Source: an uncultured Veillonella sp.
GTDB lineage: Bacteria > Bacillota > Negativicutes > Veillonellales > Veillonellaceae
Length of the DNA: 20,676 nt
Assembly: GCA_937930265.1 (NCBI GenBank)
Contig: CALGLI010000404.1
Coordinates: forward strand, 1 to 20,676
Direction: 5' to 3'
The position numbers and the translations under genes are program-made. Shown piece by piece: positions 9,201 to 15,736 of this stretch; position 1 is the stretch's first letter; each line of letters starts with the position of its first letter. The notes under the pieces were generated by a model. That model was not told the DNA's origin, ran no database searches, and worked only from the letters and a program-made list of their open reading frames with translations.

Positions 9201-10172
9201 TCTGTAGACGTAGATATGTTAGAACAAGTGCGCAGTCAATTGCCGGTGGAAGCGCCAGCACTAGATCCTATGGTGGTGGACCGATTGACCTCTGTGTATC
9301 CTTATGAAAGTTCCACCGAACGAGCAGGAAAAATTTCCGTGTCTGAAATCAAACGACGCTTTGTAGAGTTGGAAGAACTGGCGAAACAGATGATTGAGCC
9401 GGACTATGGGAAAGAACGGAGTGATAGTAGCATAGAGGCAGAATCTGTTACGGCAGATGAAGTGGGCGGTATACAGGATAACACATCCTTGGATAGTTTT
9501 GCGGAAGATAGTTTGGTAGAGGATGCTATTGGCAATATATACAAGGGAAATATGGAACTGGCTACGAATAGTGGTGTTGAGAATGATGAAGAGAATGCCT
9601 CAACAGAGTTGCCTGTAGATCTCGGTCCTTTTGATGTAACTTTATCATCGATGACAGAATCCACACCGATTCGCAGTGGTGCTCGTTGGGGCACCCTCAT
9701 GCATGAAGTGATGCAGTGGTTGCCGTTGCAAAACTACACACGACCATCTTTGCGAGAAACTTTGGATTCGTTAGCATTACAAGGATATTTGACAGATGAG
9801 GAACGAAAGGCGATTAGTGAAAAACGAATTTATGATTTCTTTCAGTCTCACCTAGGACAACGATTGCTAACAGCACAGCGTGTGGAACGAGAGTTGCCAT
9901 TTAGCATGCTATTTCCGGCGAACCGGGTGTACCCAGAGATGCTAGATGGGGAAGACCTATTCTTACAAGGTATCATCGATACGGCATTCCTAGAAGACGG
10001 CGCTTGGGTGCTGGTGGATTACAAAACAGATCGCCTAGACGAAGAGGCTCTGGTAGAGCGCTATGGCATTCAGCTCATGCTCTATAAAGAAGCTTTGGAA
10101 CGATTGACACCATACCCTGTGAAAGAGGTGTACATCTATTCCTTCCGACTAGAGAAGGTCATACCTGTATAA
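6270..10172 (+). CDS. addA: ATP-dependent helicase/deoxyribonuclease subunit A (AddA)
   Basis: The UvrD-type 3'-5' helicase and nuclease subunit of AddAB, 1300 residues against about 1230 in B. subtilis. Motifs in order: Walker A SAAAGSGKTA (K34), Walker B VMVDEYQDT (D405-E406), motif III FYVGDVKQSIYGFR, motif IV LSQNFRS, motif V TIHKSKGLEFPVVF near residue 790, and motif VI LYVALTRPKDKL near 860. The C-terminal RecB-family nuclease has GIIDTAF followed by VLVDYKTDRL (D1250, K1252). Both helicase and nuclease centres look intact. A stretch at about 1047-1125, just before the nuclease, is rich in Asp, Glu, Ser and Thr and low in hydrophobic residues; it probably accounts for the extra length. 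The ATG lies inside the end of addB and follows AGGAGG, so the subunits are probably coupled in translation. Confidence 0.97.
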   Translation: MKWTDAQQSAIDAPRPGALPSQTILVSAAAGSGKTAVLVERMIQRLKRRELSIQELMVVTFTKAAAAEMKARIGVKLAEEFQATGDEYLEEQLNMLPSAHISTLHSFCQWVIRSYFYKLDIDPSFVIGNEGELALMRYDVLDAILLEAYEQGLYNIYDVSDMFSTERSDQVLRETVFQIYNFALAQSQPMRWLDAVCHTYESALHQTLLETTWGTLFWKEQHRQIEYLLERYEEAQRLATLGNGFDKWMEKVSELQTLLQAMQKADTWDAMHVDVVGIGGFSFPVLRATKAMNEGDPAILSEIKAILAEGKDILQAMPKGVFAITEADWREQMEYLVPLVRGIIELVKRFHTDFQQAKQEAGMIDFSDLEHLCLALLVDPESTEELKPSEVALELQDTFKEVMVDEYQDTNGVQEAIVNLVSRGDNRFYVGDVKQSIYGFRMADPQLFMDKYHRFDHDVNGVERRIDLSQNFRSHEAILTVTNFIFSQIMTDEGAGLTYGEAEALHTGRIVEEAPPEWVGGDVEVHVLCCDEDKAQIEPEDGEDLENDEKEMLFVIRKIQELKNNGAMVQDKDGTFRPMEWRDIVLLKRSISGSASRMIDLLRREGIPAYAEEKSGYFSAMEVQFVLSLLQIIDNPEQDLPMAIVLQSPLIGMDANDLGRLRLSVGENSLWSGLRAFVEASQNAGWIRFVDSMDTWRTMSRRQGITDLIWHIYDTLHVVEYVSAMPNGLVRRGNVLALYERAKQYESGNYRGLFRFLRFIESLQASGEDLSVAKTVSEADNVVRIMTIHKSKGLEFPVVFLMGTQKGFNKMDLNRSLLLHKEYGVGLKGYFPDLRVMYNSLPWIFVRQALEENLKAEEERILYVALTRPKDKLYITGYMKGSINGSTDRPATKKMGEWVAPVLQWGESAFTKEQILGCNSYLDWILRSLARHVSGGTQLRQFAEVESPQFPDIPYKDCPVSFHVHDGNDYSVSQETPSVDVDMLEQVRSQLPVEAPALDPMVVDRLTSVYPYESSTERAGKISVSEIKRRFVELEELAKQMIEPDYGKERSDSSIEAESVTADEVGGIQDNTSLDSFAEDSLVEDAIGNIYKGNMELATNSGVENDEENASTELPVDLGPFDVTLSSMTESTPIRSGARWGTLMHEVMQWLPLQNYTRPSLRETLDSLALQGYLTDEERKAISEKRIYDFFQSHLGQRLLTAQRVERELPFSMLFPANRVYPEMLDGEDLFLQGIIDTAFLEDGAWVLVDYKTDRLDEEALVERYGIQLMLYKEALERLTPYPVKEVYIYSFRLEKVIPV

Positions 10173-10189
10173 ATCAAAATATAGATATA

Positions 10190-10220
10190 AAAAAGGGTCC
10201 CTTCGGGACCCTTTCAGTAT
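10190..10220. terminator. Bidirectional terminator between addA and the symporter gene
   Basis: AAAGGGTCC (10192-10200) and GGACCCTTT (10206-10214) form a perfect 9-bp stem around CTTCG. The left flank has six A residues, giving a good T-run for the minus-strand gene. On the plus strand the tail is only TTT, so it serves addA less well. Confidence 0.88.
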
Positions 10221-10224
10221 GTTA

Positions 10225-11649
10225 TTATTCGTTTTCGTGACCTTTGTGCCACCAAGTGATACCTTTTTGAGTTGGTAAAATAGCACGGTCGAAGATTGGA
10301 TCTTCAATACCACGAGATTTTTGTTCAAAGTAATCTTTCAGTGCAATTGTTACCAGTTTGCCAAGACGTAGAATGGAGGTAATGTTGCAAAGCACTAGGA
10401 ATGCCATGAATAAATCTGCTAGGTTCCAAACTAAATTTAACTCAGAAACACAACCTACATAGACCATGACAATCACGCAGATGCGGAAGAGGTTCACTGC
10501 AAATTTGTTATTCTTTGTCATATGTGCAATATTGACTTCCCCATAGAAATAGTTGCCTAAAATGGAGCTATAGGCAAACATGAATACGAAGAGAGCGATT
10601 AAGGCAGGAGCCCAAGAACCTAGTTGTTGACCGATACTGTGTTGCACCAAAGCGATACCAGTTAAATCAGTATGTACGTAGTCTCCAGATACAAGGATGA
10701 TGAATGCAGATGCAGTACATACAAACATAGTATCTACGAATACGCCTAATGCCATGATGAGACCTTGTTTAACAGGATGGTTTACATCGGCAGAGGCGGA
10801 TGCGTTAGGTACAGAACCTTCACCGGCTTCATTGGAGAACAAGCCACGTTTGATACCTTGCATTACGGCAGCACCGATGAAACCGCCAGTAGCAGAATCG
10901 ATGGTGAAAGCATTGGTAAAGATAGCAGAAATAACTGCTGGCAATACGGTGATATTAGCAATGACGATGTATAAAGCGATTAAGAAGTACAAACCTGCCA
11001 TGAAAGGCACTAAAAATTCCGCAGTGTGTGCAATACGCTTAGCTCCACCGAAGATAACTAAGGCGGATAAAGCAGCTACAATCAAGCCTGTAGTAGAGGA
11101 ATCGATATTCCATGGTTGTACGGCGATGGCAATCGTATTAGCTTGCACAGAATTGTAGATTAAGCCGTAAGTGACACTGATTAAGATCGCAAACAAGACT
11201 GATAAGAATGGACTGTTCAAACCATGGCGAATGTAATAGGATGGACCGCCACGGAAGGATCCGTCAGGTAAGCGCTCTTTGTAGATTTGGCCTAATGTGT
11301 TTTCAATGAAACTAGTAGCGGCACCGAGGAGCGCGATAAACCACATCCAGAACACAGCACCTGGACCACCTAAGGCGATGGCGATGGCGATACCAGCAAT
11401 ATTACCAACCCCAACGTGAGAGGCAACGCTGATACAGAATGCTTGGAATGGTGAAATGTGATGATCACCTTTACTTTTTTCACCAGCACCAGATTTTAAG
11501 ATGCGGAACATTTCAGGTAGTTGTCGTAATTGTACAAAGCGAGTAGTTGCGGTGAACCAAACACCAGCAATGATGAGGAGGGCAATGATGATATTGTTCC
11601 ATAGGAACCCATTCACACCCCCCAAGAGTTGAATGATTTGATCTTGCAT
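10225..11649 (-). CDS. Sodium:alanine symporter (AGCS) family transporter
   Basis: A 474-residue inner-membrane carrier with about eleven hydrophobic segments, predicted to take up alanine, glycine or a related small amino acid with sodium. The AGCS signature GGPGAVFWMWFIALLG is complete, preceded by SVASHVGVGNIAGIA, and the conserved GLFSNEAGEGSVPNASA motif follows later. The start is the ATG at 11649, which has AAAGGA 7 nt upstream. An in-frame GTG at 11670 would add seven residues (MKRKDVL) but lies upstream of that ribosome site. It ends at the shared terminator 10 nt downstream and is divergent from potE. The substrate is not determined; family members include AlsT and DagA. No clear -35/-10 pair was found for it. 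Confidence 0.92.
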   Translation of the reverse strand: MQDQIIQLLGGVNGFLWNNIIIALLIIAGVWFTATTRFVQLRQLPEMFRILKSGAGEKSKGDHHISPFQAFCISVASHVGVGNIAGIAIAIALGGPGAVFWMWFIALLGAATSFIENTLGQIYKERLPDGSFRGGPSYYIRHGLNSPFLSVLFAILISVTYGLIYNSVQANTIAIAVQPWNIDSSTTGLIVAALSALVIFGGAKRIAHTAEFLVPFMAGLYFLIALYIVIANITVLPAVISAIFTNAFTIDSATGGFIGAAVMQGIKRGLFSNEAGEGSVPNASASADVNHPVKQGLIMALGVFVDTMFVCTASAFIILVSGDYVHTDLTGIALVQHSIGQQLGSWAPALIALFVFMFAYSSILGNYFYGEVNIAHMTKNNKFAVNLFRICVIVMVYVGCVSELNLVWNLADLFMAFLVLCNITSILRLGKLVTIALKDYFEQKSRGIEDPIFDRAILPTQKGITWWHKGHENE

Positions 11650-11758
11650 AAGGACATCCTTTCTTTTCACATGGACAATGTATATATTCTATAGTATATC
11701 ATAGGATGATAGAGGATGGATAGAAAGTTATATGAATGATAAAAAATAATGAAAAAAT

Positions 11759-11790
11759 ATCTATCCATAGATGTCAAAAGGTGTTACAAT
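11759..11790 (+). promoter_or_regulatory. Putative potE promoter with overlapping palindrome
   Basis: TGTTACAAT (11782-11790) is an extended -10 element with TACAAT at 11785-11790. No good -35 is present. Instead the palindrome ATCTAT-CC-ATAGAT (11759-11772) covers the -35 position, as expected for an operator or activator site. The predicted start of transcription is near 11797. Confidence 0.4.
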
Positions 11791-11796
11791 AAGTCG

Positions 11797-11919
11797 ATAA
11801 ATGAATGAAGTCGCGTCACTACATCCGAACCCATTCCGTACGGACTAGTGACGCTAGCGGTTTTTGATGACACGGATACTTGCAATGAGGCAAGTGATGT
11901 ATGGAAAGGGGCTTGATAC
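11797..11919 (+). promoter_or_regulatory. Structured potE leader RNA
   Basis: A leader of about 120 nt holds three hairpins. GCGTCACTA (11813-11821) pairs perfectly with TAGTGACGC (11846-11854); CCG and CGG pair inside, and TTTTT lies at 11861-11865. ACTTGC (11878-11883) pairs with GCAAGT (11890-11895). ATGTAT (11897-11902) pairs with ATACAT (11916-11921), placing the ribosome site GGAAAGGGG in its loop and the first two bases of the start codon in its stem. Cis-regulation of potE is inferred; no known riboswitch class was recognised. Confidence 0.45.
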
Positions 11920-13281
11920 ATGAACACCACCGCTAAAAAAATGTCTGTATTCCAACTGACATCCATCGTGGCAGCCAATATGTTGGGTGCTGGAATTATT
12001 ATGCTACCGTCTCAATTAGCACAGGTAGGCACCATTTCTATCCTATCATGGATTATTACGGTACTCGGGTCCTTGACCTTAGCTTATATTTTCGCCCAAT
12101 GTGGTTTATTTACAAAGAAAACTGGTGGTTTAGGAGGCTATGTAGAATATGCCTTCGGAAGAACTGGTCATTTTATGGCGAACTACTCTTATGCAGTATC
12201 CTTGGTGATTGCCAATGTAGCCATCGCTATATCCATCATAGGCTATGGGGCCGTGTTATTTGATGTACAGCTTTCACCATTAGAAGTGAGTTTAGCAACC
12301 ATCGTGTTGCTTATGGTGGCAGCCCTAGTCAATGTGCGTGGCAATAAGAGCACAGGGCGCATTAGTAACATTACCATTTGGGGAACGATGTTGCCAGTCT
12401 TGTTTATTGGCGTGTTTGGTTGGTTTTGGTTCGATCCAGAGATGTTTGTATCTGTTTGGAACCCACAAGAATTGCCCGTATTTGATGCGGTCAGTCAGTC
12501 CATTTCCCTCACGTTGTGGGGATTTTTAGGCTTTGAATCGGCGGCAGCCAATGCAGATGCCGTAGAAAATCCTAAAAAGAATGTACCAATTGCGACATTT
12601 TTTGGCACTTTGGCAGTAGCCGTGGTGTATATTGTATCTACGAATATTATGGCGGGTATTATTCCTAACATCGAGTTAGTGAACTCCACCGCTCCCTTCG
12701 GACTTGTATTTGCGTACATGTTCAATGGCACAGTAGGTAAAATCGTGATGGCACTCATGGCGGTATCATGTTTTGGAGCCATCATGGGATGGCAATTCAC
12801 CTTGAGCCGTGTGTTTAAAAGTTGTGCAGAAGCAGGATTCTTTCCAAAAGTATTCGCTCGTGTGAATCGTGTGGATTCTCCAGTGCGCGGTATTTTCATT
12901 CTCTTGGCATTGCAAGCTATCTTAGCGTTGATGACCACCGATGAAAGTTTGAATGAACAATTTGCGCAGCTCGTTAACTTAGCCGTAGTGACCAATGTAT
13001 TCCCTTACATTCTTTGTTGCGTGGCAGTGAATAAGATGTTGTCCATTGAGGGCGCTACTATGGGATTGCGCCGTCTCATCTATGGGATGAGCGCCGTAGC
13101 CATTGCCTATGATAGTTATGCTATCTATGCCTGTGGCGAAGTTCCTATCCAAGGTGGCTTGGCAGTAATCATCTTTGGCTATGCAGCGTACCAAGCCGCA
13201 TTCCATTGGAGACCGCGCCTCGTGAAAGCAGTGGGTAAACATCCAGCCCATAAAAAAATAAAATCAGAGTATACATTGTAA
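11920..13281 (+). CDS. potE: PotE-like putrescine/ornithine antiporter
   Basis: An APC-superfamily inner-membrane carrier of 453 residues with about twelve hydrophobic segments. It aligns along nearly its whole length with E. coli PotE as I recall that sequence: GAGIIMLP (23-30), VGTISI, GGLGGYVEYAFG, FMANYSYAVSLVIANVAIAIS, NSTAPFGLVFA and LVNLAVVTN. Residues reported as important for putrescine handling in E. coli PotE are kept with a one-residue offset: C61, E76, W200, E206 and W291. The equivalent of C210 is alanine. PotE imports putrescine with protons or exchanges it for ornithine. It stands alone rather than with an ornithine decarboxylase gene as in enterobacteria. The ATG follows GGAAAGGGG within a structured leader. 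The alternatives are other basic amino acid or polyamine exchangers of the same subfamily. Confidence 0.88.
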   Translation: MNTTAKKMSVFQLTSIVAANMLGAGIIMLPSQLAQVGTISILSWIITVLGSLTLAYIFAQCGLFTKKTGGLGGYVEYAFGRTGHFMANYSYAVSLVIANVAIAISIIGYGAVLFDVQLSPLEVSLATIVLLMVAALVNVRGNKSTGRISNITIWGTMLPVLFIGVFGWFWFDPEMFVSVWNPQELPVFDAVSQSISLTLWGFLGFESAAANADAVENPKKNVPIATFFGTLAVAVVYIVSTNIMAGIIPNIELVNSTAPFGLVFAYMFNGTVGKIVMALMAVSCFGAIMGWQFTLSRVFKSCAEAGFFPKVFARVNRVDSPVRGIFILLALQAILALMTTDESLNEQFAQLVNLAVVTNVFPYILCCVAVNKMLSIEGATMGLRRLIYGMSAVAIAYDSYAIYACGEVPIQGGLAVIIFGYAAYQAAFHWRPRLVKAVGKHPAHKKIKSEYTL

Positions 13282-13354
13282 TATGTGAATGAAGGATGTA
13301 CTTTGGAGAAGATAACCTTTGATTCAAGGAACTAAAGAAAAATAGCATAGAACG

Positions 13355-13406
13355 AATACATAGAGGAAAGTTGATTGAAGTATATCAACTTTCCTCTATT
13401 GTATTT
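13355..13406 (+). terminator. Long hairpin downstream of potE
   Basis: TAGAGGAAAGTTGAT (13361-13375) pairs perfectly over 15 bp with ATCAACTTTCCTCTA (13384-13398). AATACA (13355-13360) and TGTATT (13400-13405) extend the stem after one bulged T. The tail is only TTGTATTT, so it may be a weak terminator, an mRNA-end stabiliser or a repeat element. Confidence 0.6.
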
Positions 13407-13595
13407 AGAACTATTTTGATACACGAGTCGGGGAACCCCTTGTTTTAAGGGGGTTATTAGCATTTGCGAAATGAATACTTTAAAACTTGATTTTAAATAT
13501 CTAGTTATGCTATATTTGAAAAGCAATATACATAATAAGAGTATATGCTAGGCTTGTTGTGATCATGCATTATGCATTTCACATAATACTAATTA

Positions 13596-13638
13596 TAGGT
13601 AAAGGACTTATGGCTTCGGCTCTGAGTCCTTTCCTATT
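13596..13638 (+). other. UUCG-capped hairpin, possible terminator or small-RNA element
   Basis: TAGGTAAAGGACT (13596-13608) pairs with AGTCCTTTCCTA (13625-13636), with one bulged T. A GC-TTCG-GC tip sits at 13613-13620. No T-run follows the stem. No gene was recognised beside it. Confidence 0.5.
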
Positions 13639-13714
13639 ACAATACATCAACATTAAAAATCAAGGGTGAAATAATTTTCATTCGAAATATTTGCATAGGA
13701 AATCAGTGTCATAG

Positions 13715-13764
13715 AAAAAAGCTGTCATACCATTAGACGTGTAGGTCTAGGGATGACAGCTTTT
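13715..13764. terminator. Terminator of the deoR-type gene (works on both strands)
   Basis: AAAAGCTGTCAT pairs with ATGACAGCTTTT (right arm 13753-13764). An inner stem TAGAC-GTGTAG-GTCTA sits inside. The six A residues at 13715-13720 give a U-run to the minus-strand transcript, and TTTT at 13761-13764 gives a shorter one to the plus strand. Confidence 0.88.
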
Positions 13765-13768
13765 ATTA

Positions 13769-14524
13769 TTAACGATGATGATCAACTTCTTGAATATTTG
13801 CATAGTTCCGATATAATTCATTAGGTAATTTTGTAGTAATAATAGATGCTTTATCAATGGTGGCAAAGGTAACAGATGAAATGCGATCAAACTTAGATGG
13901 ATCTGCTAGAACGAAAGCGTTGTGACATTTTTGCAAGGCCTTTTCTTTCACAGAAGCATCAAGTGGATCTTCTGTAGTAAAACCAGATTTAAAACTAATG
14001 CCGTGGGCACCAAAGAACCCTTGAGTAAAGTTATACGAATCCAATTGATTGAGGGCTACGCTACCAACGATGGAAGACGAAATAGGGTTGACTGTGCCGC
14101 CTAATAAGATGACTTTCAAATGGCGTGATGCCAAATGGGTAGCATGGTGAATACCGTTAGTCACAAAGGTTGCATTCGTGTGCTGTAAATAATGTAATAC
14201 CATTTCAGTGGTACTGCCAGCATCAATGAAGATAAAACCAGAAGGACTGATTAACTCAGAGGCTGCTAAGGCAATAGATTCCTTTGCATCACGATACATG
14301 ACGGATTTAGGGAGCATATCTATATCCGTTGTGGTATGATCAATGGTGAGGCTCGCAGCGCCACCGTGGACCTTTTGCAATAAACCTTTGTTGTGGAGAT
14401 AGGCTAAATCTCTGCGTATTGTTGGCGCCGAAGAAGACAAGGCTGTTACCAGTTCGTGTACGGTAACCACACGATTTTGTTTCAAGCGTCGTAAAATAGC
14501 AGAATAACGTTCTTCAGGAAGCAT
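13769..14524 (-). CDS. DeoR-family transcriptional regulator
   Basis: A 251-residue repressor-type protein of usual DeoR length. The N-terminal winged helix-turn-helix covers about residues 1-57 (MLPEERYSAILRRL, then VTVHELVTALSSSAPTIRRDLAYLHNKGLL and VHGGA). The C-terminal DeoR sensor domain is an ISOCOT fold with phosphate-loop-like motifs IDAGSTTEMVLHYL, FVTNGI and LLGGTVNP. Members normally sense a phosphorylated sugar and repress a neighbouring sugar operon. No such operon adjoins this gene, so its targets are unknown; autoregulation or control of divergent dapF is possible. The start is well supported by GGAGGTGA 7-8 nt upstream of the ATG. Several CCTA/TAGG inverted repeats lie in the divergent region. 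Confidence 0.93.
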   Translation of the reverse strand: MLPEERYSAILRRLKQNRVVTVHELVTALSSSAPTIRRDLAYLHNKGLLQKVHGGAASLTIDHTTTDIDMLPKSVMYRDAKESIALAASELISPSGFIFIDAGSTTEMVLHYLQHTNATFVTNGIHHATHLASRHLKVILLGGTVNPISSSIVGSVALNQLDSYNFTQGFFGAHGISFKSGFTTEDPLDASVKEKALQKCHNAFVLADPSKFDRISSVTFATIDKASIITTKLPNELYRNYANIQEVDHHR

Positions 14525-14552
14525 AGTGAAATCACCTCCAATATATGGTTAA

Positions 14553-14592
14553 CCTAATACTGCTTAGGAAAACGTACCTATTATTTTTCCTA
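14553..14592. promoter_or_regulatory. Cluster of inverted repeats between deoR-type gene and dapF
   Basis: CCTAA-N6-TTAGG (14553-14568) overlaps TAGGAAAA-N12-TTTTCCTA (14565-14592), both perfect. They lie 30-70 bp upstream of the regulator's start codon, where an autoregulatory operator would be expected. Binding is inferred only. Confidence 0.4.
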
Positions 14593-14740
14593 TATTCATG
14601 GTAATATAAATGACAAATAAATTATAGTAGTCTAAGGGTGATTTCATCAAAATGTATAAAAGTAAAGACTATATTTTGCGATAAATTAATAATCTGCTCT
14701 ATGGGGATAGGAATCGCATAAAGCAAATAAGGAGATATGT

Positions 14741-15580
14741 ATGAAAATAACAAAAATGCACGGTTTAGGAAATGATTTTATTGTCTTTTTCGATGATGGT
14801 AACGGACAATTTGATGTGACGGACATGGCACAACGTCTTTGCAATCGTCATACGGGAATTGGTGCAGATGGTCTTGTCATTGTTATGCCTTCCGAGGTAG
14901 CGGATGTGCGTATGCGCATTATCAATTCTGACGGCAGTGAAGCGGAAATGTGTGGTAATGGTATTCGCTGTTTTGCGAAGTATGCCTACGACCGCAAGAT
15001 TATCGATAAAGAAGTGTTTACGGTAGAAACGCTAGCAGGTATTATGACACCAACGATTATTGTCGAAAATGGTGTGGCTAAACTGGTGAAAGTCAACATG
15101 GGGAAACCAACATTCCCAGCTAGGGATATTCCTATGTCCGTAGAATCAGAGAAAGTCATAGATTATACCATTGATGTAGATGGTATATCCTATGTGGTGA
15201 GTTCTGTGCTGCTAGGGGTGCCACATACAGAAGTGTTTGTAGAGGATGTAACAGCGGTGCCTTTGACAGTATTGGGACCAAAAATTGAAAAACATCCACT
15301 CTTCCCGAAAGGTACCAATGTAAACTTTGTACAAGTGGTGAATGAAAACACGGTGAAAGTTCGCACTTGGGAACGTGGCGCTGGGGCTACCCTAGCATGT
15401 GGGACCGGATCTTGCGCTAGTGCTGTGATGGCTCATGAAAAAGGACTTACCGCACGTTCTGTAGACGTAGAATTATATCTTGGTACCTTACATATTGATT
15501 ATGATGAGGACGGAACCGTGTATATGACAGGACCGGCTACAGAGGTGTTTACCTTGGAGTTGGAGAATGTAACTTGCTAG
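14741..15580 (+). CDS. dapF: Diaminopimelate epimerase
   Basis: Converts LL-diaminopimelate to meso-diaminopimelate, the last step before lysine (via LysA) and the precursor of the peptidoglycan cross-link. Its 279 residues are typical of the family. The N-terminal KMHGLGNDFI is present. Both catalytic cysteines are found: C71 in AEMCGNGIRCFAKY and C220 in ACGTGSCASAV. They act as a thiol pair on opposite faces of the substrate without PLP. The ATG follows AAGGAG with 6 nt spacing, and no other lysine-pathway gene adjoins it. It is monocistronic, closed by a strong terminator. A lysine riboswitch was looked for in the 216-nt upstream region and not recognised, although a ten-codon frame is present there. 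Confidence 0.97.
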   Translation: MKITKMHGLGNDFIVFFDDGNGQFDVTDMAQRLCNRHTGIGADGLVIVMPSEVADVRMRIINSDGSEAEMCGNGIRCFAKYAYDRKIIDKEVFTVETLAGIMTPTIIVENGVAKLVKVNMGKPTFPARDIPMSVESEKVIDYTIDVDGISYVVSSVLLGVPHTEVFVEDVTAVPLTVLGPKIEKHPLFPKGTNVNFVQVVNENTVKVRTWERGAGATLACGTGSCASAVMAHEKGLTARSVDVELYLGTLHIDYDEDGTVYMTGPATEVFTLELENVTC

Positions 15581-15683
15581 CATGCCGTGATATACAAGAA
15601 ATGTAGGTGCTGAATGTATATGGATATCTGATATATAACGGTATTCATGATACAGAGGTAGCAATACAATGCACTTCAAAGGT

Positions 15684-15726
15684 AAAAGAGGAACGTTGAT
15701 CATGCTGTGTCAACGTTCCTCTTTTT
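15684..15726. terminator. Bidirectional terminator between dapF and the SLH gene
   Basis: AAAAGAGGAACGTTGA (15684-15699) pairs perfectly over 16 bp with TCAACGTTCCTCTTTT (15710-15725), with a ten-base loop and T-runs on both strands. It serves dapF and the convergent SLH gene. Confidence 0.93.
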
Positions 15727-15736
15727 GCATGAGTTA

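Larger units (their letters stand above)
13282..13768. other. Hairpin-rich intergenic region without a credible gene
   Basis: About 490 nt lie between potE and the convergent deoR-type gene. It holds, in order: a long hairpin after potE, a C/G-rich stem (AACCCCTT 13434-13441 with AAGGGGGTT 13447-13455), a double ATGCAT palindrome (13558-13583), a UUCG-capped hairpin (13596-13636) and the deoR terminator. Short frames exist on both strands but lack ribosome sites and run through these hairpins. Small RNAs are possible. Confidence 0.6.

Noticed and set aside
10697..11158. Plus-strand 153-codon frame inside the symporter gene
   Set aside because: Antisense shadow of a clearly recognised AGCS transporter; its composition follows the complement of the real gene.
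12495..12995. Minus-strand 166-codon frame inside potE
   Set aside because: Antisense shadow of PotE, which is supported along its whole length by conserved residues.
13421..13470. Degenerate CRISPR repeat in the C/G-rich stem region
   Set aside because: Only one copy is present, with no spacer periodicity and no cas genes in the window.
13332..13526. Minus-strand 64-codon frame after potE
   Set aside because: It runs through the long hairpin and the C/G-rich stem, has no ribosome site and no family resemblance.
13558..13583. CRP site suggested by TGTGA and TCACA
   Set aside because: The spacing between the half-sites is far longer than the six bases of a CRP site; the twin ATGCAT palindrome explains the symmetry.
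14525..14740. Lysine riboswitch upstream of dapF
   Set aside because: The region is only 216 nt and lacks the conserved multi-stem lysine aptamer; no matching motifs were seen.
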